In this document: one piece after another, positions 1 through 7,687 of the stretch
How positions within the stretch are numbered: the stretch's first letter is position 1
How the letters are laid out: every line of letters starts with the position of its first letter
Assembly (NCBI GenBank): GCA_029059965.1
Contig: JAIDUY010000282.1
Span: forward strand, 1-13,059
Length of the DNA: 13,059 nt
Direction: 5' to 3'
DNA from: Muribaculaceae bacterium
GTDB taxonomy: Bacteria > Bacteroidota > Bacteroidia > Bacteroidales > Muribaculaceae
Notes under the pieces: generated by a model
Database searches by the model: none
What the model was told of the DNA's origin: nothing
The model's input: only the letters and a program-made list of their open reading frames with translations
Program-made: the position numbers and the translations under genes

Positions 1-588
1 CTGGGCGGTCTCGCTGACGGTGGTTCCGAGCCGCTTGAATCCTAAGACCCGTTTCTGGTATATCATCGACGAAATGAGCGACGACAGGATGTGGCGGTTG
101 AGCGAGGGGTTGAATTCGTCGGCCAGGACGTTGCTGACGATGTGTATGTAGCGCAGCTGCTGCGACAGTTCCTTGTCGGTGAGTTCGATTTCGGGGCGGT
201 CGCGCAGGGTTACGTCGTGTCCCGACATGACGCCGAGGGTGAGGTTGAGGCCCTGGAGGAAGGGGCGGGTGAGGTAGAGGATATGCATCTCGGCCTCGAC
301 GGAATCTATGGCGCCCACGCTGATGGTGGTGCCCGGCTGCAGGACAAGGAAGGACGGGCCTTTCATCTCGAAGAGATTGTGGTTCTGCCGCAAGGCGACG
401 CATCCACGCGACAGAAGCACGAACAAGGAGCCATCGAGGACGAATTCCTGGGCGAAGGCCACGTTGTCGAGGCTGTCGGTGTTGAAGTGGGAGTACAGGC
501 AATAGCCTTCGAGTTCGCCGAAGTCGATGGCGCTGCGGCGGCGTTCCTGCAGCGCCTTATAGAAAGAGTCTTTTTCGATTGCAGTCAT
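1..588 (-). CDS. AraC-family transcriptional regulator, N-terminal part (partial)
   Basis: The minus strand reads 196 codons from ATG at 588 to the window edge without a stop, so the 3' end is missing. Residues about 40-110 form an AraC-type sensor region: a beta-rich cupin-like stretch (VLLSRGCVALRQNH, then FLVLQPGTTISVG). A helical linker follows, with LSQQLRYIHIVSNVLADEFN and then a stretch ending SSLISSMIYQKR. This resembles the N-terminal ligand or dimerisation half of Bacteroidota AraC regulators of about 290-300 residues. The paired helix-turn-helix DNA-binding domain would lie beyond position 1, so the family call rests on the sensor half only. The ATG at 588 lies about 20 bases from a -7 element at 608-615, giving a very short leader. 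The gene is divergent from asd; whether it regulates asd cannot be told from the sequence. Confidence 0.72.
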   Translation of the reverse strand, partial: MTAIEKDSFYKALQERRRSAIDFGELEGYCLYSHFNTDSLDNVAFAQEFVLDGSLFVLLSRGCVALRQNHNLFEMKGPSFLVLQPGTTISVGAIDSVEAEMHILYLTRPFLQGLNLTLGVMSGHDVTLRDRPEIELTDKELSQQLRYIHIVSNVLADEFNPSLNRHILSSLISSMIYQKRVLGFKRLGTTVSETAQ

Positions 589-607
589 AGCGTAATTGAA
601 AACGTCG

Positions 608-615
608 CAAAGATA
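608..615 (-). promoter_or_regulatory. Bacteroidota -7 promoter element for the AraC-type gene
   Basis: Read on the minus strand this is TATCTTTG, a perfect match to the Bacteroides TAnnTTTG -7 consensus. It lies 20 bases before the ATG at 588. I do not see a convincing TTTG -33 element at the usual 19-21 base spacing. Confidence 0.55.
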
Positions 616-788
616 AGCTATTTTTTGCACATAGAGAATGTATAGAGGCTATATATGCCAACTTATGCTCCTGAATGGCGAATTTCCTCGCGTCCTCCCG
701 CCTCGTATATCATCGGGCAAAAGAATTGCAAACAGGCCGGAATGCGCGACTTTTGCCATCGGAGATGCTGTCTTTGCGAATTTTTTTC

Positions 789-796
789 TAATTTTG
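789..796 (+). promoter_or_regulatory. Bacteroidota -7 promoter element for asd-antiporter
   Basis: The plus strand reads TAATTTTG, matching TAnnTTTG, 69 bases before the asd ATG. It would give a leader of about 60 bases. A -33 TTTG at proper spacing is not evident: the nearest TTTG copies, at 752-755 and 773-776, are too far and too near. The match is therefore one-sided. Confidence 0.5.
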
Positions 797-865
797 CATT
801 ACGGGAGCGCTTTCCTCCGACCCGCATAATTAACATCAAGGACAATTCAACAGCAACAGCATAGA

Positions 866-1876
866 ATGAAAGTAGCCATTGTAGGCGCCTCGGGCGCAGT
901 AGGACAGGAGTTTATGAGGGTGCTTGCCGATACGGACTTTCCCGTGTCGGAGCTTCGCCTTTTCGGCAGTGCCCGCAGTGCCGGCCGCCGCTATCCTTGG
1001 CGCGGAGGCATGTCCGAGCCCGTACGCGAGCTCGGCGCGGATGCCGCCGACTTCGAGGGCCTCGACTTCGTGTTCACTTCGGCAGGCGCCGATGTCAGCC
1101 GCCGCTATGCGGAGATGATGACGGCCGGTGGCGCGCTCATGATTGACAATTCGAGCGCCTTCCGCATGGATGCCGATGTACCTCTGGTAGTCCCCGAGGT
1201 CAACGGCGACGATGCCCTGAACGCACCCCGCCGCATCATAGCCAACCCCAACTGCACCACAATCCAGATGGTTGTGGCGCTGAATCCCATACACCGCATC
1301 TCTCCCATACGCCGCGTGCACGTGGCCACATACCAGGCTGCCAGCGGCGCCGGTGCGGCCGCCATGGAAGAGCTGCGCCAACAGACGGCGCAGATTGTCA
1401 ACGGCGAGGAGCCTCAGGTGTCGCGTTTCGCCGCCCAGCTTGCCTATAACCTCATTCCGCACATCGACGTCTTCACCGACAACGACTACACCCGCGAGGA
1501 GATGAAGATGAATCAGGAGACCAAGAAAATCATGCACGCTCCCGGACTGGATGTCAGCGCCACCTGCGTGCGTGTGCCTGTACTCCGTGCCCACAGCGAG
1601 GCCATATGGGCCACGACGGAGCAGCCCGTCAGCGTCGAGCAGGCGCGCGAGGCCTTTGCCTCGGCCCCGGGCGTGGTGCTGATGGACGGCCACGAGCCCG
1701 CTTCCTATCCGATGCCTCTGGAGGTGTCGGGCACCGACCCCGTCTACGTCGGCCGCATACGCCGTGACCTTGCCGATCCCTGCGGCCTGACCTTCTGGAC
1801 CGTGGCCGACCAGATCCGCAAGGGAGCAGCCCTGAACGCGGTTCAGATTGCCCGTCATATCATCAGCCGCCGCTGA
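866..1876 (+). CDS. asd: Aspartate-semialdehyde dehydrogenase
   Basis: The enzyme converts aspartyl-4-phosphate and NADPH to aspartate semialdehyde, the branch point to lysine/diaminopimelate, threonine and methionine, in the cytoplasm. The 336-residue protein is of normal family length. It opens with the NADP-binding loop [14 protein letters not shown] (residues 3-16). It carries the active-site segment NPNCTT with the nucleophilic Cys at residue 130, an [11 protein letters not shown] segment after it, and LRAHSEAI with the expected catalytic His in the C-terminal half. The start at 866 puts the nucleotide-binding loop at the very N-terminus, as is usual. The stop at 1874-1876 is one base from the next ATG, so asd and the antiporter are probably co-transcribed. 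Codon use is GC-rich like its neighbours. I see no defect. Confidence 0.96.
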   Translation: MKVAIVGASGAVGQEFMRVLADTDFPVSELRLFGSARSAGRRYPWRGGMSEPVRELGADAADFEGLDFVFTSAGADVSRRYAEMMTAGGALMIDNSSAFRMDADVPLVVPEVNGDDALNAPRRIIANPNCTTIQMVVALNPIHRISPIRRVHVATYQAASGAGAAAMEELRQQTAQIVNGEEPQVSRFAAQLAYNLIPHIDVFTDNDYTREEMKMNQETKKIMHAPGLDVSATCVRVPVLRAHSEAIWATTEQPVSVEQAREAFASAPGVVLMDGHEPASYPMPLEVSGTDPVYVGRIRRDLADPCGLTFWTVADQIRKGAALNAVQIARHIISRR

Positions 1877-1877
1877 C

Positions 1878-3998
1878 ATGATTCCCCTCGCGCAGCCCCT
1901 TGTGACCCAGCCTGTCCAGATATTTCTGGTCGTGCTGGCAATCATTCTGCTCGCGCCCCTCATCCTCAACCGACTCAAGATTCCCCACATCATAGGCATG
2001 ATTGTGGCCGGCGTGGTCATAGGCCCGTATGGCTTCAACGTGCTTGCCAACGACTCGTCGTTCGCCGTCTTCGGGCAGGTGGGTCTGCTGTACCTCATGT
2101 TTCTGGCGGGACTGGAGATAGATATGTTCCATCTGCGGCTGAATCTGCGCCGCGGACTCTTCTTCGGCCTGCTGACGCTGCTGGTGCCGCTTGTGGCGGG
2201 ACTTCTGACCAGCGTCTATGTGCTGCACCTCGACTGGACCACGTCCATGCTCCTGGGCGCCATGTATGCCTCGCACACGCTGCTGGCCTATCCCGTGGCC
2301 GCGCGTATGGGCATCACCAAGGCTCCGGCCGTCCTCGTGGCCATCGTCGGAACCATCATCGCCGTCATCGGCGCCCTCCTTGTGCTGGCCGCGGCAGTGG
2401 ATGTCGCCCGCGAGGGGCACTTCGTGCCGCTGCGTCTGCTGTTGCTCACGCTGCGCATGGCGCTGTGGGCGGTGGCGCTGCTCTACATACTGCCGAGGCT
2501 CACACGCCTGTTCTTCAAGCACTATTCCGACAAGGTCATACAGTACGTATTCGTGCTGGCAATGGTCTTCCTTGCTTCGGTGAGCGCCCAGCTCATCGGC
2601 CTTGAGCCCGTGCTGGGCGCCTTCTTCGCCGGTCTGGTGCTGAACCGCTATGTGCCCGTGGCCTCGCCGCTTATGAGCTCCATAGAGTTCGTCGGCAACC
2701 CCATCTGCATTCCATACTTCGTCATCGGCGTGGGTATGATGATAAATCTCAGAGTGATAGCCAATGCCGACACTCTGGGTGTGAGTGCCGTCATGCTGGC
2801 GGTGGCGCTCGGGTCGAAGTGGCTGCCGGCCTATATCGCCCAGAAGCAGGCGCATATGGACTCCAACAGCCGCAACGTCATGTTCGGTCTTACGGCGGCC
2901 CATACGGCAGTGGCTCTCGCTGTGGTCAACGTGGGCTACCATCTCGGAATGTTCGACGAGCTCGTCCTCAACAGCACCATCGTGGTCATCATGATTACCT
3001 GCGCCCTGGCCCCCATCATCACCGCCGGCGCCGCCGCTCGCCTGAAGGTGCGCATGATGTCCGACGACGCCGACGGCGTGATACGCCGCACACGCGTCAA
3101 CAACACGCTGATACCCATCGCCAATCCCGTGACGGCGCCCTCGCTGGTGGAGATGGCCATGCTGATGCGCAACGACCGCGGGCGCCACAGTTTCTACGCC
3201 CTGCATGTGCGCAACGATAACTCGACGACGGCCAAGGCCGTGTCGCGCCACTCGCTCGAGGCCGCCCAGCGCGCCGCCGCCTCGGCCGATGTCGAGCTCA
3301 AGGTGCTCGACCGCTACGACCTCAACACCGTCACCGGCGTGCTCAACGCCATCGAGGAGCGCGATATCACCGAAGTGCTCTTGGGCATGCACCGCCGTTC
3401 GACCGTCATCGACTCTTTCTTCGGCGCCAAGGTCGAGCAACTGCTGCGCTCCACCAACCGCATGTTGCTGATTGCCCGCTGCTTCATTCCAGCCAATACG
3501 CTGACCCGCATAGTGGTATGGGTGCCCGAGGATGCCCAGTACGAGACCGGATTCAGCCGCTGGGTGCGTGCCGTTGCCCGCCTGACGCGTCAGGTAGGTT
3601 GCCGCATCATATTCCACTGCCGCCCCGACATCCAGCCGCTGATTCGCGGCGTGCTCTACACCGAGAACTACGGTGTGCGCTGCGAATTCGCCACTGTCGA
3701 GGGCTGGGACGACTTTATTCTGCTGGCCAACAAGATTCTTGACGACGACCTGCTGGTGGTTGTCGGCGCCCGCGCGCAGTCGGTGTCCTACCGCGCCGAG
3801 ATGAGCGAGCTGCCCATCTTCCTGCAGCGCTATTTTTCGCGTAACAACCTGATGGTCATCTATCCCGAACAGTTCGGCGAGAGCCCGTCGCTGACATCGT
3901 TCACCGACCCCCTGGCGTCTGACCTTGCGACCGCTCCGAGCCCGATACTGCAGAATATGCGCTCGCGTGTGCGCCGTCTATTCTTTAAAAAAGCATAA
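1878..3998 (+). CDS. CPA2-type cation:proton antiporter with USP-like cytosolic tail
   Basis: This 706-residue inner-membrane protein has about a dozen hydrophobic segments between residues 10 and 392. They include the CPA2-typical GLEPVLGAFFAGLVLNR at about 241-257. The soluble tail (about 393-706) contains a universal-stress-protein-like unit at about 430-545, ending in GMHRRSTVIDSFFG and LLRSTNRMLLIAR. A second alpha/beta unit of similar size follows. Relatives exchange Na+ or K+ for H+, and the tail may bind nucleotide and gate transport. The frame is open upstream to an ATG at 1848, inside asd. I chose 1878 because it starts one base after the asd stop and leaves a normal N-terminus. The first membrane core has ASHTLLAYPV (131-140) and GTIIAVIGALL (158-168), with no acidic residue in either. 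The ion transported cannot be assigned. Confidence 0.88.
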   Translation: MIPLAQPLVTQPVQIFLVVLAIILLAPLILNRLKIPHIIGMIVAGVVIGPYGFNVLANDSSFAVFGQVGLLYLMFLAGLEIDMFHLRLNLRRGLFFGLLTLLVPLVAGLLTSVYVLHLDWTTSMLLGAMYASHTLLAYPVAARMGITKAPAVLVAIVGTIIAVIGALLVLAAAVDVAREGHFVPLRLLLLTLRMALWAVALLYILPRLTRLFFKHYSDKVIQYVFVLAMVFLASVSAQLIGLEPVLGAFFAGLVLNRYVPVASPLMSSIEFVGNPICIPYFVIGVGMMINLRVIANADTLGVSAVMLAVALGSKWLPAYIAQKQAHMDSNSRNVMFGLTAAHTAVALAVVNVGYHLGMFDELVLNSTIVVIMITCALAPIITAGAAARLKVRMMSDDADGVIRRTRVNNTLIPIANPVTAPSLVEMAMLMRNDRGRHSFYALHVRNDNSTTAKAVSRHSLEAAQRAAASADVELKVLDRYDLNTVTGVLNAIEERDITEVLLGMHRRSTVIDSFFGAKVEQLLRSTNRMLLIARCFIPANTLTRIVVWVPEDAQYETGFSRWVRAVARLTRQVGCRIIFHCRPDIQPLIRGVLYTENYGVRCEFATVEGWDDFILLANKILDDDLLVVVGARAQSVSYRAEMSELPIFLQRYFSRNNLMVIYPEQFGESPSLTSFTDPLASDLATAPSPILQNMRSRVRRLFFKKA

Positions 3999-4003
3999 CC
4001 GTG

Positions 4004-4034
4004 CACTTTTTGCCGCGTCAAAGTGTTATATTTG
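4004..4034 (+). promoter_or_regulatory. Putative zeta-like gene promoter with an overlapping inverted repeat
   Basis: TATATTTG at 4027-4034 matches the -7 consensus TAnnTTTG and lies 20 bases before the ATG at 4054. Directly upstream is an inverted repeat, CACTTT (4004-4009) and AAAGTG (4020-4025), with a 10-base spacer. It would sit where sigma contacts the promoter and could be an operator. The only TTTG nearby (4009-4012) is just 14 bases from the -7, too close for a normal -33. No terminator is visible between the antiporter stop at 3998 and this site, so read-through from asd is also possible. Confidence 0.45.
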
Positions 4035-4053
4035 TACACCGATATTCCCAATC

Positions 4054-4614
4054 ATGGACGCGCCAAAGCTTTTTATAATCGCCGGATGTAACGGGGCGGG
4101 CAAGACAACAGCTTCCTTTACCGTTCTCCCCGAGATTTTCGGGTGCAGCAACTTCGTCAACGCCGACGAGATTGCGCACGGCCTGTCACCCCTGTCGCCG
4201 GGTCATGTGGCCATCGACGCCGGGCGCATCATGCTCAAGCGCATCGACAAGCTGCTGGCTCAGCGCATGACCTTCGCCATAGAAACTACACTCGCCACGC
4301 GCTCCTACCGCGCATTGGTCGAGAAGGCTCACAAGCTCGGATATGTGGTCGAACTCATCTATGTGTGGCTATGCAGCGTGGCGCTCGCCCGCGAGCGTGT
4401 GGCTCGGCGTGTGGCCGAAGGCGGCCACGACATCCCCGCGCACATCGTCGAGCGCCGCTACCGCCAGGGAATAAAGAACCTCTTCGATATCTTCATGCCT
4501 GCCGTCGACCTGTGGACCATTGTCGACAATTCGCAGGGACTCCTCGAAATCGTTGCCGCTTCCGAGGGTATAATAAACCATGACACGTATAAAAAGATCC
4601 AAGCTATTCAATGA
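4054..4614 (+). CDS. Zeta-toxin-like P-loop kinase
   Basis: This 186-residue protein has a Walker A loop GCNGAGKTT at 11-19, then NADEIAHGLSP with Asp38/Glu39. It also has ETTLATRSY from Glu77, and an Arg-rich lid (RERVARRVAEGGHDIP at about 113-128, then RRYRQG). This is the layout of zeta toxins, which phosphorylate UDP-N-acetylglucosamine and block cell-wall synthesis. The protein is short for the family (epsilon/zeta zetas are about 270-290 residues) and resembles the compact chromosomal zeta-like ATPases common in Bacteroidota, whose toxicity is largely untested. Longer in-frame starts exist upstream inside the antiporter gene. I took 4054 because it begins MDAPKLFIIAGCNG, as family members do, and follows a promoter-like motif. 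It overlaps the next gene by four bases (ATGA), so the two are translationally coupled. Confidence 0.82.
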   Translation: MDAPKLFIIAGCNGAGKTTASFTVLPEIFGCSNFVNADEIAHGLSPLSPGHVAIDAGRIMLKRIDKLLAQRMTFAIETTLATRSYRALVEKAHKLGYVVELIYVWLCSVALARERVARRVAEGGHDIPAHIVERRYRQGIKNLFDIFMPAVDLWTIVDNSQGLLEIVAASEGIINHDTYKKIQAIQ

Positions 4615-4805
4615 ACAAAGTAATGAAGGCACCACGCCTGGAAAGACTCCGTCAGGGCTTTGACCTTACTATCGAGCGCCTTTACATCAACAAGGCCAGC
4701 AAGGAACATCCCGTCGTGGTCGCCGCTCCGAACGGCGATCCCTGTCGCATCCCGGCCTCCGAGGCGTTAGACCGCTTCCGCCGGGAAAAGAAACCGGTTT
4801 GCTGA
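4611..4805 (+). CDS. Small protein coupled to the zeta-like kinase (possible antitoxin or partner)
   Basis: This 64-residue basic protein starts within the stop codon of the zeta-like gene (ATGA overlap). It begins with a helical stretch, APRLERLRQGFDLTIERLYI, then has a beta-hairpin-like HPVVVAAPNGDPCRIPASEAL and a charged tail ending in Cys. From memory, short downstream ORFs of this general form (helix, then a VV-x-G-x-x-x-x-IPA-x-x-L hairpin) accompany small zeta-like genes. That makes it a plausible binding partner or antitoxin, but it is not the epsilon antitoxin, which is a three-helix protein of about 90 residues. An alternative start is ATG at 4623. A terminator follows 32 bases after the stop. 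The function is inferred from context alone. Confidence 0.7.
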   Translation: MNKVMKAPRLERLRQGFDLTIERLYINKASKEHPVVVAAPNGDPCRIPASEALDRFRREKKPVC

Positions 4806-4837
4806 AAAGACATCCCGCAGCTCCGGCTGTCCCCCAC

Positions 4838-4866
4838 AACTCCGACCCCACGGCCGGAGTTTTTTT
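4838..4866 (+). terminator. Rho-independent terminator after the zeta-like pair
   Basis: AACTCCG (4838-4844) pairs perfectly with CGGAGTT (4855-4861) around a 10-base loop. The run of T extends to 4866. It is placed 32 bases after the small-protein stop. The stop codon of the convergent WG-repeat gene (4865-4867) sits inside the T run. There is no T run on the other side of the hairpin, so it looks one-directional. Confidence 0.85.
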
Positions 4867-5929
4867 ACGTGGCGGCAGACTGCCTCTTTCGCAGTCTTCG
4901 TTTCTCGATGAAGTAGAGGACAAAGGGGATGATAGAGGCAATCGTGAGGATTATGCTGAACATCGTCTCGCGCCCGGCAAGCATGCGGTAGCTGCGGCTC
5001 CAGGAGTCGTTGGCGGCATTGCCTTCGCTGTCTACAATTGTGGCGTGCCCGTTCTTGTTGAGCTCTATGCGGCCGTCGCCTATATAGCGGATATAGTCGT
5101 ATTCGGGCGCGAACAGTTTTCCGCTGCGGGTGACATAGCCATAATTGCCGAAGCCGGCACGGAAGGCGATGGCTTTATCTCCCAAAGAGTTGCTGCGGCT
5201 GATGTCTGATGCGCCGGACAGGAGCACTGTCCCGCGATTGTCGATGATGGAATCGCCCGCGGCGAAGAAGCCAAATCCAAGCGGCGACACCTCGCTCCAC
5301 TTCGGCCTTGCGCTCCAGTTGCCGAGAGAATCCTGAATGCCATACATGCCGGTCTGAGGTTCTTTCGAACAGAAGAAAGCTGTGTTGTCGGTAATCGTCG
5401 GAGAATCAGCGCTGTGCGCGGTCATATTGAGATTGGCCATCGCAGCCCAGAAGATTATCACGGGTACGGCTATCGATGCGCCAACTGCGAAAGCCGTTGA
5501 TTTCGATTCTTTCTTACGGGTTCTGTGGACTTCCGAGGGCTTGAACTGATATTCTTTGGGTGCGTCCATGCCTTCGCTCTTTTTGATTCGCGAGGCATAG
5601 AATTCCGCCTTCTCCTGAGTGAGGCTGTTGAACTCATCGGTCAGTGTCTCACGTATTTCCGAAAGGGCTTTTTTATGCTTCAAGTCGGAAATTGTCAGGT
5701 AGAGAACCTCTAATAATGAGGGATTTCCTCTTCCCGTATATGATTTATATTGACGAACGATGGCCAGCGTATTATCTATTAGGCTCAAAGAGCAATTGTA
5801 TTTGGCCAGGCCTACTTCGAAATTGAAATCAAGTGTGTCGCATACAGCCTTATACTCCGGGAAATTAGTCCGGAAAATGCAGTACAGGAGAAAGTTCTTT
5901 TCTCGTTGACTAAGATTTTGAATGTTCAT
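4865..5929 (-). CDS. Two-pass membrane protein with extracytoplasmic WG repeats
   Basis: This is the third gene of the kinase operon (354 residues). Residues 1-135 are soluble, mixed-charge and unrecognised. A basic stretch (HRTRKKESK, about 135-143) precedes membrane segment one at about 145-165. Residues 166-320 then carry three to four WG-type units: YGIQDSLGNWSARPKW (about 196-211), SIIDNRGTVLL (about 227-237), YGYVTRSGKLFAPEYDYI (263-280) and ATIVDSEGN. Membrane segment two at about 323-342 is followed by a basic cytosolic tail (EKRRLRKRQ). The positive-inside pattern puts both ends in the cytoplasm and the repeats outside. The frame opens further upstream to 6001, but I use the ATG at 5929, which lies 10 bases after the upstream kinase stop, whereas the longer start would overlap that kinase by about 60 bases. 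WG repeats are often binding modules; no enzymatic motif is seen. Confidence 0.82.
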   Translation of the reverse strand: MNIQNLSQREKNFLLYCIFRTNFPEYKAVCDTLDFNFEVGLAKYNCSLSLIDNTLAIVRQYKSYTGRGNPSLLEVLYLTISDLKHKKALSEIRETLTDEFNSLTQEKAEFYASRIKKSEGMDAPKEYQFKPSEVHRTRKKESKSTAFAVGASIAVPVIIFWAAMANLNMTAHSADSPTITDNTAFFCSKEPQTGMYGIQDSLGNWSARPKWSEVSPLGFGFFAAGDSIIDNRGTVLLSGASDISRSNSLGDKAIAFRAGFGNYGYVTRSGKLFAPEYDYIRYIGDGRIELNKNGHATIVDSEGNAANDSWSRSYRMLAGRETMFSIILTIASIIPFVLYFIEKRRLRKRQSAAT

Positions 5930-5939
5930 GGGCTGCGTT

Positions 5940-7685
5940 TTATTGATAATTAAGTTCGAATGGTATTGGGCGTGAGATTCTTTGGTTGCGGTCCTCTCCA
6001 TGTTCGAGAATAAGACGGAGTTTGTTCTTCTCGATGATTCTATTGACGCCGGATATGTTGCGGTAGTGGCTGTCGGACATGGCTATGGCCGGAAATAAAC
6101 TGAGCTCATTGAACTGTGTCATATTCTCGGTGAAATAATACAGGTTCTTGCCATCGAATGGCATTGGCTCAACCAATGCTAGACGGGAGCCATGCCGTAT
6201 GTTACGATATGCAAGAAAGTTAGCGTGGAAATCTTTGAAAGCCTGTTCGTCGGAGGGGTCGAGGGGTGCCCATGGCTGATTGGTAGTTATTTTGGTGCCG
6301 TCGGGGATGTAGATGTACTCGGTACGCAGCTTGAGTCCGTTGTCGCGCGTCAGATTCATTATGTCGGAGTACAAATCGCTTGTGGCGGCCAGGTTGCGGG
6401 CTATGGCAGAAGTCGGAGCACTCCGAAGGCTGTTGAAGGTGGCGGACGATTTTTTCGTCAGATATATGCTGAGCGTCAGTGTGTCGCCATTGACTCTGAG
6501 TCTTGTTGTAGGGCTGAATTTAGTTCCCGAACGGGTATTGGTTTTATGGATAAGTTCGCGCAGTTCGCTTGCGTGGCAGTCGTCTTCCGGAAGAAGGCGG
6601 TCATTATCCATAATGGCGGCAGGGGTGAGCACGCTGTCGCTGTCGGGCACGAGCCAGCCTTGACGCACGCCCACTGTGACAAGCAGGAGCAATACGAGAA
6701 TGCCGGCACTAACGACAGTCATGGGATAGTTGCGCCATGCCGATTTAGATTTAGTGCTGAAATCGTTCGTGAACGATTTCAGCTTTTCGGAGGCCGTTTC
6801 GTCGTCGAGCGATTCGACAAGGTCTTCCATGGGAATACTTCTGTCGGCCATTTTCAGGAAGCGGTCTGCGTCGGGGCGGCCGGATGCTTCGGTCTGCATG
6901 GCCTGTGTTATGGCCCATTTCGCTCTCTGGCTCATTTCCTCGACTATTCGTGACGACATGGCACGCGATACCAGCTCAGTTGCCACCGGAGGCACCTTGC
7001 CGGTGAGCATGGTATAGTAAGTTGCCCCCAGAGCATATATGTCTGCGGCGCCCGACAGACTGCTGTCCGGCCGATATTGCTCCAAGGCGGCGAATCCCGA
7101 ACTGATGGCTACTCCGTCGTTTTTCTTATTCTGTGTTCCGGAGATGTCGGTTGCTTCGCCGAAATCGATGATGGTGGCGTGGCCGTCGGGGCTGATGATT
7201 ATGTTGGCCGGCTTGAGGTCGAGATGAAGTATGTTGCGGGAATGAAGATATTGCAGGGCCGATGCAATCTGACGGATAATGCCGAAAGCATTGTCTTCGG
7301 AAAGCGGACGACCGTCGGTCATCTTTTCCATCGAGGTGCCCTCGATGTAATCCATAACATAGTAACACGTATTGTTCGTGCAGAAAGAGTCGGTCACATG
7401 CACAATGCCGGGATGGTCAAGGCCGAGGAGCAGTGAGGCCTCGCGGCTGAATTTGTCTTTAAGCCGACTGAATTCGCTTGCGGCTTCGGCGTTGTGGCAC
7501 TGAACAGTGCCGTCGGGCTGTCGCGAGCACAGTTTTTCGCGGTACAGTTCCTTGACGGCTACCTCCTTGCCTGTGCTGTTGTCGCAACAGAGGTAGACGA
7601 TTCCGAAACCGCCGACGCCAATTACTCTCAGCACAGTGTAGCGCGAGTTCAGAATTGCTCCGGGCTGTAGGGCTGATTTATTCAT
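5940..7685 (-). CDS. Hanks-type Ser/Thr protein kinase with an extracytoplasmic domain
   Basis: This 581-residue protein has a cytosolic N-terminal kinase domain at about 16-280: glycine loop GVGGFG (23-28), VAVKE with Lys45, catalytic loop HLDLKPAN (154-161, Asp156) and IDFGEA with DFG at 174-176. The activation segment ends in SGFAALEQY, followed by ADIYALGATYYTMLTG. All catalytic residues are present, so it should be active, but Leu replaces the Arg of HRD. One membrane segment (about 321-341) follows a linker. The remaining ~240 residues would be outside the cytoplasm. They match no sensor family I know (no PASTA, NHL, WD40 or TPR pattern). The start at 7685 is two bases after the upstream kinase stop, indicating translational coupling. 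Kinases of this build usually signal from the envelope by phosphorylating cytosolic partners; the substrate here is unknown. Confidence 0.93.
   Translation of the reverse strand: MNKSALQPGAILNSRYTVLRVIGVGGFGIVYLCCDNSTGKEVAVKELYREKLCSRQPDGTVQCHNAEAASEFSRLKDKFSREASLLLGLDHPGIVHVTDSFCTNNTCYYVMDYIEGTSMEKMTDGRPLSEDNAFGIIRQIASALQYLHSRNILHLDLKPANIIISPDGHATIIDFGEATDISGTQNKKNDGVAISSGFAALEQYRPDSSLSGAADIYALGATYYTMLTGKVPPVATELVSRAMSSRIVEEMSQRAKWAITQAMQTEASGRPDADRFLKMADRSIPMEDLVESLDDETASEKLKSFTNDFSTKSKSAWRNYPMTVVSAGILVLLLLVTVGVRQGWLVPDSDSVLTPAAIMDNDRLLPEDDCHASELRELIHKTNTRSGTKFSPTTRLRVNGDTLTLSIYLTKKSSATFNSLRSAPTSAIARNLAATSDLYSDIMNLTRDNGLKLRTEYIYIPDGTKITTNQPWAPLDPSDEQAFKDFHANFLAYRNIRHGSRLALVEPMPFDGKNLYYFTENMTQFNELSLFPAIAMSDSHYRNISGVNRIIEKNKLRLILEHGEDRNQRISRPIPFELNYQ
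7210..7231. repeat. 22-base direct repeat over the kinase catalytic loop, copy 1
   Basis: Positions 7210-7231 and 8373-8394 are identical on the same strand, beginning GGCTTGAGG and ending GATGAAGTA on the plus strand. Both encode the LHLDLKP region of the two adjacent kinases. It is a coding repeat, explained by duplication, conversion or strong codon constraint, and gives homologous sites about 1.16 kb apart. Confidence 0.75.
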
Positions 7686-7687
7686 GT

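Noticed and set aside
91..645. A plus-strand open frame of 184 codons at the left end
   Set aside because: It is antisense to the AraC-type sensor frame, which has family-like sequence, a near promoter and no stop to the window edge. The plus frame's Glu/Val/Ala-rich product looks like a shadow.
836..2098. A 420-codon minus-strand open frame opposite asd
   Set aside because: The product is low-complexity Gly/His/Arg-rich, while asd on the plus strand has all catalytic motifs.
1863..3617. A 584-codon minus-strand open frame opposite the antiporter
   Set aside because: The product is dominated by His, Gly, Arg and Gln with no hydrophobic core or motif. It is an antisense shadow of the GC-rich antiporter gene, which has clear family features on the plus strand.
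3925..4053. An upstream start for the zeta-like protein inside the antiporter gene
   Set aside because: It would add 43 residues with no family likeness and overlap the antiporter tail. The start at 4054 gives the usual N-terminus and follows a promoter-like element.
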